Numbered from the stretch's first letter, positions 53,136 to 61,673 are shown. The stretch: DNA of 64,000 bases from Cyanobacteria bacterium FACHB-502 (GCA_014695325.1 JACJNZ010000014.1:168102-232101); one strand, 5' to 3'. The notes: generated by a model from the sequence alone, not told the origin. Translations and numbers: made by a program.

Positions 53136-53936
53136 CTAGCTACGCTGGAATCGAAATGCCTCGATCGACTGTGCCGTGAGAAATAGCCCCAGCACAATGT
53201 AGCTGAGAAACACAATCAAGCTACTGCTGTCTACAATGCCCTGCGTCAGGTTCGTGTAGTTTTTCACCAGAGACAGATGACCCAGCGCATTACCTACTGG
53301 ACCACCGATCGCGTTAGCGACCAGATCTACGACCCATAGGAGCAAAATCAGCCCGAACGTGAGAATTGCCGCCAGAATTGTGCTGTCCGTCAGCGAAGAG
53401 ATAAACATCCCCAGCGACAAAATCGCCGCCCCCATCAGAATCAGGGCAAAGTGGCCCAGCAGCATCACCGTGGGCGACACAGGCGGGTCAGCAGCACTCA
53501 GGGCGATCGCTTGATACACTAGCAACGGCAGCACCAGCGTTGTAAAAAACGTGACCACGCCCAACAGCTTGCCCAGCGCGACCGCCCAGTTTGTTACCGG
53601 AGAAGTTGCTAGAAGTTCGATCGTGCCCCGCTTGCGCTCTTCGGTGTAGAGCCCCATCGACAAAATCGGCAGCACAAACAGAGCCAGCGAGCCCAGTACC
53701 CCCAAAAACACCGTGAGAAACTGATAGGCAACGTCGATCGGCGGTTCTGTAATTCCTACCTGATCGCGCACTGCTACTTGAGCAATTAACCCTTCGGGGC
53801 TAAGCAAAATCGACACAAAGAAAAAGCCGCTCAGCAGCCAGAACACGCCTGCAATGATGTAGGCAAAGGGAGAAGCAAAATAGCTTTGCAGTTCCCGCCG
53901 ATAGATTGCGATGATGTTGCTTAATACGATTCCCAT
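53136..53936 (-). CDS. ABC transporter permease, GldF type
   Basis: A 266-residue permease with six helices. It starts IIAIYRRELQSYFASPFAYIIAGVFWLLSGFFF, the conserved opening of ABC-2 GldF-like proteins, and continues GLYTEERKRGTIELLATSPVTNWAVALGKLLGV, the coupling-helix region. No signal peptide. It lies 12 bp after the ATPase gene and 74 bp before the GldG-like gene, in one operon. Substrate unknown: in Bacteroidetes the Gld set serves gliding; here that role cannot be assumed. Confidence 0.9.
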   Translation of the reverse strand: MGIVLSNIIAIYRRELQSYFASPFAYIIAGVFWLLSGFFFVSILLSPEGLIAQVAVRDQVGITEPPIDVAYQFLTVFLGVLGSLALFVLPILSMGLYTEERKRGTIELLATSPVTNWAVALGKLLGVVTFFTTLVLPLLVYQAIALSAADPPVSPTVMLLGHFALILMGAAILSLGMFISSLTDSTILAAILTFGLILLLWVVDLVANAIGGPVGNALGHLSLVKNYTNLTQGIVDSSSLIVFLSYIVLGLFLTAQSIEAFRFQRS

Positions 53937-53948
53937 TGCCGCTTCTCC

Positions 53949-54974
53949 TTATATCGCCGTACCCGTTGCCGAATTAGACTCGCTCTGTGCTGCTGCTTCT
54001 CCGAGGGCTTCTTCTGAAATCGTTTCTTCGGTCGTCAGTTCCAAAAACACTTCTTCCAAACTCACCTGCACTCGCCGCATTTCGTGTAGCCCCCAGCCTG
54101 CGGAGACGATCGCCGCTGCAATATCGCGTCCTACATGATGTCCAGCCTGGAGTTCTGCGTCTAATGTCAGACGATATCGGCGGTGCGTCCCCGGTAAAGC
54201 CTCGTCTGCAATGACCTCAACTGCATTAATCGGGGGCAACTGCTGAAGCTGCTGCTGGATCAAAAGTGGATCGCCTTCGACCTCTAGCTCATAACCCGCC
54301 CCGCCCGTGAGCTGTGCCATGAGCTGATCGGGTGTGTTCATCGCGACTACCTGCCCCCGGTTGATAATTGCCACCCGGCTACAAGTCATACTTACTTCTG
54401 GCAGGATATGGGTCGAGAGAATAATCGTATGCTCTCCCGCCAGGCTCTTAATCAAATTGCGAACTTCGATAATTTGACGGGGATCAAGCCCAACCGTGGG
54501 TTCATCTAGAATAATCGCGGGCGGATCATGCACGATCGCCTGGGCAATGCCGACTCTCTGACGAAATCCCTTCGACAGCTTGCGAATTAAAACCTGTCGC
54601 TTGTCCAACAAGCCGCACCGCTTCATTGCTAGCTTTACCCGCGTGGGACGATCGCCTGCCGAAACCCCCTTAAGCCGACCGACAAAATTCAGATAGCCCT
54701 CCACCGACATATCCGGGTAGAGCGGCGGATTTTCGGGCAGATAGCCAATGCGCTGACGCACTGCCATCGAGTCTTCATGCACCTCAAAGCCAGCAATTCG
54801 GGCTGTGCCGCTGGTCGCAGGCAAATAGCCTGTCAAAATTCGCATCGTCGTGGTTTTCCCGGCTCCGTTTGGTCCCAGGAAGCCCAGAATTTCGCCTTTC
54901 TCCACGGAAAATGTGATGTCCTGGATCGCGGAAGTCGTGCCGTAAATCTTACTCAGATGGTCTGCTTCAATCAT
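53949..54974 (-). CDS. ABC transporter ATP-binding protein, GldA type
   Basis: A 341-residue ATPase. Walker A LGPNGAGKTTTMRILTGYL, Q-loop GYLPENPPLYPDM, signature LSKGFRQRVGIAQAI, Walker B AIILDEPTVGLDP and switch His in ILSTHIL. The C-terminal 100 residues are an extra domain typical of ABC-2/GldA proteins (ELEVEGDPLLIQQQLQQLPPINAVEVIAD). ATG 54974 (MIEADHLSKIYGTT) is preferred; upstream codons come from a short tandem repeat (GCTTCAGATGG). First gene of the four-gene Gld/DUF4340 operon. Confidence 0.92.
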   Translation of the reverse strand: MIEADHLSKIYGTTSAIQDITFSVEKGEILGFLGPNGAGKTTTMRILTGYLPATSGTARIAGFEVHEDSMAVRQRIGYLPENPPLYPDMSVEGYLNFVGRLKGVSAGDRPTRVKLAMKRCGLLDKRQVLIRKLSKGFRQRVGIAQAIVHDPPAIILDEPTVGLDPRQIIEVRNLIKSLAGEHTIILSTHILPEVSMTCSRVAIINRGQVVAMNTPDQLMAQLTGGAGYELEVEGDPLLIQQQLQQLPPINAVEVIADEALPGTHRRYRLTLDAELQAGHHVGRDIAAAIVSAGWGLHEMRRVQVSLEEVFLELTTEETISEEALGEAAAQSESNSATGTAI

Positions 54975-55512
54975 TCTGCTTTTGTTGTGCTTCAGATGGT
55001 TCTGCTTCAGATGGCTTGCTTTGGTTATTCTGCTGCAATCATAAGCGACATGATCGGGAGGGTCGGAGATCGCCAATTCAGGTCAATTCGCATTTGTTCG
55101 GCATCTATAAGGAGATTTGAGAAGGGTTCCAGGTTCTGCATTGTCCCCTAAATTCCTGACAGGTGGGAAACTTTGAGCGTTAAAACCGATCGGCTCGGTT
55201 TTCCTAGAATTAGGGGTTAGGGGGGCGGATCGAGTTGCAGATACAACGCTTCAAACATCCTCTTTAGACGGAATTCTCCAGAAATTCCCTGAAATCTTCC
55301 CGGAAAAGAACTGCACCGCTAATCATAAGGCGATCGGACAAGTTCTAACCAAAGGGAATCCAACCGTGTCAGATCTTAACGATATTTTCCTGCAGTTGAC
55401 TTGACGAAGTTTTGATAACTTTGTTACGATTAGCAATAGAATAAAGTATTCTTAACACAAGTTCGCAGCGCAAGCTTGCAACACAAGTTCGCAGAAAGGA
55501 TCTTCTTTTCCT
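54975..55512 (+). promoter_or_regulatory. DAHP synthase upstream region: direct repeats and candidate promoter
   Basis: Between divergent operons. A 15-bp direct repeat AACACAAGTTCGCAG occurs at 55454-55468 and 55480-55494, 26 bp apart centre to centre, just ahead of the first leader ORF, possibly an operator. A candidate promoter TTGACG (55401-55406), 18-bp spacer, TACGAT (55425-55430) precedes it; TAGAAT at 55437 is an alternative -10. The start site is not determined. Confidence 0.4.
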
Positions 55513-55575
55513 ATGGGTCTGGCAAATCAGTCTTACTTTTATTGGTTTAGCTTTACCACGGCTCACCGGGGGTAA
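55513..55575 (+). CDS. Aromatic-rich leader peptide 1 of the DAHP synthase attenuator
   Basis: A 20-codon ORF whose centre reads Tyr-Phe-Tyr-Trp-Phe-Ser-Phe (codons 55534-55554): six aromatic codons in seven. AAAGGA lies 12 bp upstream of the ATG. The codons just after the cluster contain CGGCTCA (55559-55565), which is perfectly complementary to TGAGCCG at 55602-55608, overlapping the 5' arm of the following terminator. Ribosomes stalled at scarce aromatic aminoacyl-tRNA would leave CGGCTCA free to pair and block termination; ribosomes reaching the stop would cover it. It probably has no function as a peptide. Confidence 0.85.
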   Translation: MGLANQSYFYWFSFTTAHRG

Positions 55576-55605
55576 TTCCACTCAGTTAGGGAACCTCTCG
55601 ATGAG

Positions 55606-55638
55606 CCGCAGAACTTGAAAGTCTGCGGTTTTTGTTTT
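55606..55638 (+). terminator. Attenuator terminator 1
   Basis: Perfect 7-bp stem CCGCAGA (55606-55612) / TCTGCGG (55622-55628), 9-nt loop, then TTTTTGTTTT. Alternative pairing of 55602-55608 with 55559-55565 in the leader ORF would prevent the stem. Confidence 0.9.
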
Positions 55639-55685
55639 ATCTAGCTTCTTCGATTAATCACACTCGATTCGCACCGATGACGACT

Positions 55686-55745
55686 ATGCCCTACACTGTT
55701 TGGTTTTTTGGCTTTTACTTTTGGACCAGGCTCACGTCCGGGTAA
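55686..55745 (+). CDS. Aromatic-rich leader peptide 2 of the DAHP synthase attenuator
   Basis: A 19-codon ORF with Tyr at codon 3 and a run Trp-Phe-Phe-Gly-Phe-Tyr-Phe-Trp (55701-55724): eight aromatic codons of 19. An in-frame ATG at 55677 could extend it by three codons. Its last codons and stop include TCCGGGT (55737-55743), a perfect complement of ACCCGGA (55771-55777), the 5' arm of the second terminator. The geometry is the same as in leader 1, though sequence outside the aromatic run is unrelated, so the two attenuators look like functional repeats rather than a recent copy. Confidence 0.85.
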   Translation: MPYTVWFFGFYFWTRLTSG

Positions 55746-55770
55746 AGTCGTCATGCAAAAGTCGAACCCT

Positions 55771-55801
55771 ACCCGGACAGCCTCAAGGCTCCGGGTTTTT
55801 T
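55771..55801 (+). terminator. Attenuator terminator 2
   Basis: Stem ACCCGG (55771-55776) / CCGGGT (55791-55796) with inner stem AGCCT/AGGCT, followed by TTTTT and TAATG. Antiterminator: 55737-55743 with 55771-55777. Confidence 0.9.
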
Positions 55802-55847
55802 AATGCTCCTTCAGTCCCATCTCTCACTCAATCCCCAAAACTCCACC

Positions 55848-56708
55848 ATGCAGAAAGCAAAACTTGTCCTCAAAACTTCCGCTCAGCCTCAAACAATCGT
55901 CCATTTAAGCGAAACTGTCACCGTTGGCGGTTCTGATTTGCTGATTGTCGGCGGACCCTGTGCCGTCGAAACCGCGGCACAAATGGAAGCAGTCGCCTGT
56001 CGCCTCGCTACGGGTCCAATTCAGGCAATTCGCGGCGGGGTGTACAAGCCCCGGACTTCGCCCTATGACTTCCAAGGACTCGGCATCGAAGGGCTGAAGA
56101 TTCTGGCATCGGTGCGCGATCGCTACGGACTGCCTGTGATTACCGAAGTGATGGCAATTTCCCAAATCGAAGAAATCGCAGCTTATGCCGATGTGCTTCA
56201 GGTTGGCAGCCGCAATATGCAAAATTTCGATTTGCTCAAGGCACTGGGACAGGCAAACAAGCCGATTCTGCTGAAGCGCGGTTTGGCAGCGACGATCGAA
56301 GAATTCGTCATGGCAGCCGAATACATCATGAGCCACGGTAACCCGAACGTCATCCTTTGCGAGCGCGGCATTCGCAGTTTCGATACCTACACTCGCAACG
56401 TGCTGGATCTGGGTGCAGTCGTCGCATTGAAGCAAATCACTCACCTGCCCGTGATCGTTGACCCTAGTCATGCTGCCGGAAAGCGCGAACTCGTTCCCAA
56501 TCTAGCAAAAGCGGCGATCGCTTGCGGTGCAGATGGCATTATCGTTGAGTGCCACCCGGAGCCGGAGCAGTCTGTTTCGGATGCGCGTCAGGCACTTTCG
56601 CTTGAGGAAATGGTGAATCTGGCGCGGAGTCTGGAGCCGATCGCTCAGGCTGTGGGTCGTACGATAGTTTCTGGAACCGGGAATGTACCCCGGTTTTCTT
56701 TTGTCTAA
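55848..56708 (+). CDS. aroF: 3-deoxy-7-phosphoheptulonate (DAHP) synthase, type I-beta
   Basis: A 286-residue aldolase-fold enzyme that joins PEP and erythrose-4-phosphate, the first step of the shikimate pathway to Phe, Tyr and Trp. Motifs: LLIVGGPCAVET, GGVYKPRTSPYDFQG, LQVGSRNMQNFDLLKALG, KPILLKRGLAATIEEFVMAAEYI, NVILCERGIRSFDTYTRNVLDLGAV, LPVIVDPSHAAGKRELV and ADGIIVECHPEPEQSVSDARQ. No ACT or chorismate-mutase regulatory domain is present, so feedback is likely weak, and the two upstream attenuators may be the main control. ATG 55848 is preferred over 55803, which lies at the base of terminator 2. A terminator hairpin overlaps its last codons. Confidence 0.95.
   Translation: MQKAKLVLKTSAQPQTIVHLSETVTVGGSDLLIVGGPCAVETAAQMEAVACRLATGPIQAIRGGVYKPRTSPYDFQGLGIEGLKILASVRDRYGLPVITEVMAISQIEEIAAYADVLQVGSRNMQNFDLLKALGQANKPILLKRGLAATIEEFVMAAEYIMSHGNPNVILCERGIRSFDTYTRNVLDLGAVVALKQITHLPVIVDPSHAAGKRELVPNLAKAAIACGADGIIVECHPEPEQSVSDARQALSLEEMVNLARSLEPIAQAVGRTIVSGTGNVPRFSFV
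56675..56705 (+). terminator. Intrinsic terminator inside the 3' end of the DAHP synthase gene
   Basis: AACCGGG (56675-56681) / CCCGGTT (56689-56695), 7-nt loop, then TTCTTTTGT. The hairpin codes for GTGNVP and the T-tract for the last residues; the stop codon is at 56706-56708. Confidence 0.85.
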
Positions 56709-56742
56709 ATCGCTTTTGTCCAAATCGCTTTTGTCTAAATTT
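56698..56742. repeat. 15-bp tandem repeat, three copies
   Basis: CTTTTGTCTAAATCG at 56698-56712, CTTTTGTCCAAATCG at 56713-56727 and CTTTTGTCTAAATTT at 56728-56742, beginning inside the final codons of the DAHP synthase gene, so each copy brings the T-rich end and the stop. Confidence 0.9.
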
Positions 56743-56925
56743 CTCTTGCTCAAAAACAACTGCCAGAAATAACGAAATGAAGGACGTAGGGCGATCCATC
56801 TCTGTCTGAATTAAGATGCGGAGCGATCGCAACACTGATATCCTACTGAGAGTTTGCAGGGTTGGATTTGAACGATATCTGACACTCTGCGCCTCGCCCA
56901 AACGCTTCAACTCGCCCCTTTCGGC

Positions 56926-58167
56926 ATGATTGACTTCGGTAAATTAATGCACCAGCAAGCCGATACCATTGTTCAGCAGTGGGTCGAAGCGGTGCGTCAG
57001 GATGAGCAAATTCAAACTACTGGCGAACTCACCTACAAAGCCATTCAAAATAGCTTGCCTAAAGTGCTAAATGCGCTGGCAACGATTTTGTCTGAGGAAG
57101 AACGCAGCGACGTGCAAACCCTGATCGAAACAACGCTAGAACATGGCATAGTCCGGGCGGATCAGGGGTTCGATCCGGGTGAGATTGCGCGGGAATATCG
57201 CCTGCTGCGATCGATTATTTTTGAGGTGATTGAAGCCGAGCTGCTTCAAGCTTCGGCTGCCGAACTGCTGCGTGCGGTCAGGTTAATTGACACGGTGATT
57301 GATGAGGCGATCGCCCGCTGCTTTCAAAGCTATACCGAGAGTCGGCTGCATGAGTTAGAGCAGCTTCAAAGTCAGCTTAAGTTGACGAATCAGGAATTGA
57401 CCCGCCTCGTTCGCGCCAGCAAAGCTAATCTTTCAGAGCTTGCCCATGAGCTAAGAACGCCCCTCACTTCGATTATTGGCTACTCGGATCTGTTTTTGCG
57501 GCAGCATCGACAGGACGGTAGCACCAGAGACTCGGTTCCTAATCTAGAGAGTATCGATCGTGTTTTACAGGCAGGACGACAGTTGCTCCGCCTGATCAAT
57601 GATTCGCTGGAAATCTCGCGCTACGATGCAGGACAAATGCAGCTTCAGCTCAGTCCGGTGAATATTTGTGAGCTGGTGCAGACGACGGTGGACATGGTGC
57701 AACCTCTGGTGGCGGCTAGAAATTTACAGCTCCAGTTTGACTGTGATCCCGCTCTAAATCATATTTTGACTGATTCTCTACGGCTTCAGCAAATCGTCAC
57801 TAATCTGCTGAGCAATGCCATTCGCTACACCGAGCAAGGTGAAATTCATGTCATTTGTCGGGCGGAGGCGATCAATCTCCTAAAAGGGAAAGCGGATTCT
57901 CCCTGTTGGAGCCTGACAGTTGCAGATACCGGGTTGGGCATTGCCTCAGAGGAGCAGCAGCGCATTTTTGAACCCTATGTACAAAGCAATTTGCAGAAGC
58001 TCCGCGACAGCGAAAGTACGGGGTTGGGATTGGCAGTTGTTTCCCGATTGGTGAAGCTGTTCCAGGGCGAAATTCACCTCGAATCTCAGTTCGGCATTGG
58101 CTCTACCTTTATCCTGACTTTTCCGCTTCTGTCTCCCGATGGCTCTACTTTAGCTTCGATGTCTTGA
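56926..58167 (+). CDS. RsbRD-type N-terminal sensor histidine kinase
   Basis: A 413-residue soluble kinase. Residues 1-140 are helical and resemble the RsbRD/N-terminal helical sensor domain (ADTIVQQWVEAVRQDEQIQ ... LEHGIVRADQGFDPGEIAREYRLLRSIIFEVIEAEL). A coiled segment leads to HisKA with His174 (SELAHELRTPLTSIIGYSDL), then HATPase (IVTNLLSNAIRYTE, VADTGLGIASEEQ, STGLGLAVVSRLV). Related cyanobacterial kinases of this layout act in stress responses, but no partner regulator is adjacent. It overlaps the convergent glycosyltransferase gene by 23 bp. Confidence 0.9.
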   Translation: MIDFGKLMHQQADTIVQQWVEAVRQDEQIQTTGELTYKAIQNSLPKVLNALATILSEEERSDVQTLIETTLEHGIVRADQGFDPGEIAREYRLLRSIIFEVIEAELLQASAAELLRAVRLIDTVIDEAIARCFQSYTESRLHELEQLQSQLKLTNQELTRLVRASKANLSELAHELRTPLTSIIGYSDLFLRQHRQDGSTRDSVPNLESIDRVLQAGRQLLRLINDSLEISRYDAGQMQLQLSPVNICELVQTTVDMVQPLVAARNLQLQFDCDPALNHILTDSLRLQQIVTNLLSNAIRYTEQGEIHVICRAEAINLLKGKADSPCWSLTVADTGLGIASEEQQRIFEPYVQSNLQKLRDSESTGLGLAVVSRLVKLFQGEIHLESQFGIGSTFILTFPLLSPDGSTLASMS

Positions 58168-59953
58168 CCCTGCCGCGACAGCGATACATCCGATAACGGT
58201 ATCCATCAACTGATTCTGGCTCTGTTTTTGCCGCACAACGCTGCTTTTTAAGCACTCGATCGACTAACCCTGGCTCTACCTCATGAAAATTAATTAGCCA
58301 TAGATCGATCGGTGTTGTGACTTCGCTTAAAGTTTTGTCCAATGTTTCTGCAACTGTGCTGGTGCTGCGCGGAGTATCGTGCGCCAGAAGAAACCGCAGA
58401 TCGATCGGCAGCGTTTTTCCTGCTGAAGTCGCCTGGGAGCCAGCCTGTTCAACTGCCAGAGCAACTCCCATCAACCGCCCGGTTTGCCCATGGGTGCGGT
58501 GGGGAATCGCAATCAAAGTGCTCTGCGAGGAGTGCCGCAGAATATCCTGTGCAACCACATCCGGGCGATGAACTTTTTGATAGCCCAAATTGAAAACAAC
58601 GGTCAGTCCACCGACTAGACTCAAAAGCCCGATTAAAAGAATGGTTTTGCGTCTACTTACGCGCAGCAGCTTGAGTAGGGCGATCGACACTTGATCAGCA
58701 CGGGTTTGGGCAATCTCACGAACAACATTCCACCCTGCCGCCAGACCTGCCGCGATCAGGGCAACCGTCCCCGGAAAGTAAACAAAGTTGTAGCGAAACG
58801 CGCCGGTCAACTCTGCCTCAAAAAGATAGGTGATGCTAAAGAACAGTAAAATTGCACTGATGACAAAGCAGCCCAGCACCCAAACGGAAAGTCGGGTATC
58901 CCGATCGACACACTGCACGTTTAGCCCCCAGAAGACTTTGGGCAGTGTCCACAGGGTCAACATCAACAGCCCTGCTCCCGATAGGACAGCGATCGTCTCT
59001 GAAGGGGACTGGATTGGTAACAGATAAATCATCGAAATCCAGCCTGCCACTGCCTGACCGACCGGCTCTAACCAGGCAAATCCACTGCGCTCGCCTCGAT
59101 AAATCCAGCGCGTTAGCTCCCCATCCTGAATATTCAGCAGCACCGGAAACCAAACGATTCCCGTGCCCGCAGTTCCGGCTGCCACAAGCCAGATGCGTTG
59201 CCAGTGGACTGAAGGATGCCAGATTCCTCCTTCTCGCCAGCTCTGCACCAATCCCAGACAGGCAATGACGACGGCTTCGGCAATCAGGGTAAAGGTAAAA
59301 AAGTAATGGCTCGCAATGCCCAACCCGTTGATCAAAATCCAAACCCAGCACACCCAGTAGGGCAACGCAATCCGATCGCGAATCGTGCGGGTAGCCACAA
59401 TCAAACAGCAAAGGGAAGCAATAATCCAAAGAATTGGCAGCGTATAGTGCCGCGCTTCTTGAGCGAGATAAACGGCAAACGGTGAAACTGCCATCAGCCC
59501 GGCTGCTACCTGTCCCACAATCCGCGATCGAAACGCCAGCCGGCCTAGCCAATAACTTGCCGGAATCGAAGCAACGCCAAACAAAACCGACAGTGATCGA
59601 GCTGCCCAGGCGGAAACCGTTCCAAGCTGATTCGTCGGAAAAAGCTTCAGCCAAAAGTGGCTCAGTATGAAATACAGGGGCGGATGGTTACTCTCGCTCA
59701 GCAGCGATTGCACGACCTGATCCACGCCGGTTCTAGATTGCGGGCGCAGGGGCTGCAAAAGCTGATCGGCTGTAATCACCTGATCGAGCGGCACGGTCAA
59801 AAAACGATTGCCCAGGCTAAAGACGATCGTAGAAAACTCATCTGTCCAGAGCGGCTTTGCAGCAAGCTGAATCAGACGCAAACCCAGCCCCAATGCTATT
59901 AGAAACAGCAAAAGCCAGAGATGCTGCCGACCATGATTAAACGCCGCTTTCAC
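58145..59953 (-). CDS. GT39-like membrane glycosyltransferase
   Basis: A 602-residue GT-C protein with roughly 10-12 transmembrane helices. Family marks: KPLWTDEFSTIVFSLGN (Asp-Glu in the first external loop) and SNHPPLYFILSHFWLKLFPTN (second loop, PPLY motif), as in ArnT/PMT-type enzymes using polyprenyl-phosphate sugars. A soluble C-terminal domain follows the last helix (STLIAIPHRTHGQTGRL). Acceptor unknown. It is followed upstream by the class V aminotransferase gene, 65 bp away on the same strand, possibly co-transcribed. Confidence 0.85.
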   Translation of the reverse strand: MKAAFNHGRQHLWLLLFLIALGLGLRLIQLAAKPLWTDEFSTIVFSLGNRFLTVPLDQVITADQLLQPLRPQSRTGVDQVVQSLLSESNHPPLYFILSHFWLKLFPTNQLGTVSAWAARSLSVLFGVASIPASYWLGRLAFRSRIVGQVAAGLMAVSPFAVYLAQEARHYTLPILWIIASLCCLIVATRTIRDRIALPYWVCWVWILINGLGIASHYFFTFTLIAEAVVIACLGLVQSWREGGIWHPSVHWQRIWLVAAGTAGTGIVWFPVLLNIQDGELTRWIYRGERSGFAWLEPVGQAVAGWISMIYLLPIQSPSETIAVLSGAGLLMLTLWTLPKVFWGLNVQCVDRDTRLSVWVLGCFVISAILLFFSITYLFEAELTGAFRYNFVYFPGTVALIAAGLAAGWNVVREIAQTRADQVSIALLKLLRVSRRKTILLIGLLSLVGGLTVVFNLGYQKVHRPDVVAQDILRHSSQSTLIAIPHRTHGQTGRLMGVALAVEQAGSQATSAGKTLPIDLRFLLAHDTPRSTSTVAETLDKTLSEVTTPIDLWLINFHEVEPGLVDRVLKKQRCAAKTEPESVDGYRYRMYRCRGRVKTSKLK

Positions 59954-60018
59954 GCTACGCGGGCTCCTTTAATGCGATGACTGCCCCAACCATGAAAACT
60001 TTTCCTGAAACTTCTCCC

Positions 60019-61296
60019 TTAAACGGGTTTGGGTTGACTCGATGCGGATTCTGCCAGCAGCGTCAGCAAGGCTTCAGCGAGACGATCGTAGTCCGCCAAA
60101 CTGTTATAAAGCTGAGCTGAGATGCGAATCAGAGCGTTGCTTTGCAGTTCCCCCACGAAAGAATCGGCTTTACCCTGCCCGAAAACACGCTGCCAGGGAA
60201 TCAAGGGCACTTCAATCTGAAAGCGATCGAACAACTGATGCTGTACCCCTGAGGCCAATTTCCCAGGTAAAGGAATCGCTGCCATTGAACCAACCAGGGT
60301 GTCGGGACAGGGAGGCGACACACTCAAGGCATGACAAAGAAGTTGACGCGCCCTGATTGCCATTTGATGATTGCGCTCTATGACGGCATTCCAGCCCCCT
60401 GGTAAGAGGGAGTCCATAAACTCAACTGCACTTGCCACACAGCAATAGGCGGTTGGGTCGTCTGTGCCTGTCCAATCAAACTCCAAATGAAAGCGCGATC
60501 GATCGGTCCGAACTGAATTTGCACCATGACTGATCACAAGCGGGCGAATCAAGGACTGCTTTGCTTCGGAAACATAGAGAAAAGCAGCTCCTTTCGGCGC
60601 ACATAACCATTTATGACAGTTCCCTGTGTAGTATGTTACCCCTAATTCCTTCAGGTTGAGTGCCACCATTCCGGGGGCGTGTGCCCCATCGACCAAAACA
60701 TCCACCCCTGAACCGCGAAGCTGCTGTGCGATCGATTGAATTGGAAAAATCAGCCCGGTCTGGCTGGTAATGTGATCCAGCAGCACAATTCGAGTTTTGT
60801 CAGAAACTTGTGACATAACAGCGGTGATTACCTGCTCAGCAGACGCTAACGGAAAGGGAACTTCTGCAACCACCACCGTTGCCCCAGATCGCTCCGCTAT
60901 AAAATCCAGCGCATTGCGGCAGGCATTGTACTCATGATTCGTCGTCAGCAGCTCATCCCCCGCCCGCAAAGACAGCGATCGCAGCACTGTGTTCACGCCT
61001 GTGGTGGTATTGGGAACGAAGACCAGCTCTTGTGGCGTTGTTCCGATGAACTCGGCTAGCCGCTCACGCGATCGATCCAGCAATGGCTCATAGGCATCCT
61101 CAAAAAAGCGCAATGGCTCTGCCTCAAGCTGCTGTCGAAAAATTTGCTGCTGTTCCAGAACGGCGATCGGACAGGCTCCAAAAGAACCGTGGTTCAGAAA
61201 CGTGATATTGGGATCGAGTGACCAATGATGGCGCCAGGGGGATTGAGGTTGCGTACCCAAATCTATCCCTGTCTGTCTTTTGTCGATTGATTTCAT
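60019..61296 (-). CDS. Class V aminotransferase (isopenicillin N epimerase-like)
   Basis: A 425-residue PLP enzyme. Motifs: TFLNHGSFGACPIAVLEQQ, FVPNTTTGVNTVLRSL, LLTTNHEYNACRNAL, VLLDHITSQTGLIFPIQSIAQQLRGSGVDVLVDGAHAPGMVALNL and TGNCHKWLCAPKGAAFLYV, which holds the Schiff-base Lys. The C-terminal domain is intact (IEVPLIPWQ, NALIRISAQLYNSLADYDRLAEALLTLL). Such proteins are labelled isopenicillin-N-epimerase-like but mostly act as aminotransferases, desulfurases or lyases on amino acids; the actual substrate here is unknown. Confidence 0.9.
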   Translation of the reverse strand: MKSIDKRQTGIDLGTQPQSPWRHHWSLDPNITFLNHGSFGACPIAVLEQQQIFRQQLEAEPLRFFEDAYEPLLDRSRERLAEFIGTTPQELVFVPNTTTGVNTVLRSLSLRAGDELLTTNHEYNACRNALDFIAERSGATVVVAEVPFPLASAEQVITAVMSQVSDKTRIVLLDHITSQTGLIFPIQSIAQQLRGSGVDVLVDGAHAPGMVALNLKELGVTYYTGNCHKWLCAPKGAAFLYVSEAKQSLIRPLVISHGANSVRTDRSRFHLEFDWTGTDDPTAYCCVASAVEFMDSLLPGGWNAVIERNHQMAIRARQLLCHALSVSPPCPDTLVGSMAAIPLPGKLASGVQHQLFDRFQIEVPLIPWQRVFGQGKADSFVGELQSNALIRISAQLYNSLADYDRLAEALLTLLAESASSQPKPV

Positions 61297-61420
61297 GGAT
61301 GGCGATCGTCAACTTTAATCGTCAGCTTTAACTTTAAGTTGACAACCTATCATCCTTCTCTCACTGATCTAGCAAAACTTAACTGATCTAGCGAAATTTA
61401 TTTTGATTGAATTGACTTAA

Positions 61421-61492
61421 CTCCCCAGGCTGGATTCGAACCAGCGACCAATCGGTTAACAGCCGACCGCTCTACCACTGAGCTACTGAGGA
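61421..61492 (-). tRNA. tRNA-Asn (GTT)
   Basis: A 72-nt cloverleaf on the minus strand: acceptor TCCTCAG/CTGGGGA with one T-G wobble, D arm AGCTCAGTGGTAGAGC, anticodon loop CTGTTAA with GTT, T arm with GGTTCGAATCC. CCA is not encoded. Confidence 0.97.
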
Positions 61493-61673
61493 ATGCTCAC
61501 GCGAATCTAATAATAGCCAGAAAAGCCTGAATTTGGCAACCACTTTTCTAAAATTTTTTGCTGAATGCAGCGGAGGCAACCAAATCAGAGCGAGAACCCA
61601 GCTTGATTCAGACAAATTTACAGACAAACTTATTCAAACAAATTCATCTAAGCAAAGCTTTCATCCAGGAAAA

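Noticed and set aside
58836..59654. 272-codon minus-strand frame overlapping the GT39-like gene in another frame
   Set aside because: Lacks the hydrophobic helix pattern and motifs that the main frame shows clearly.
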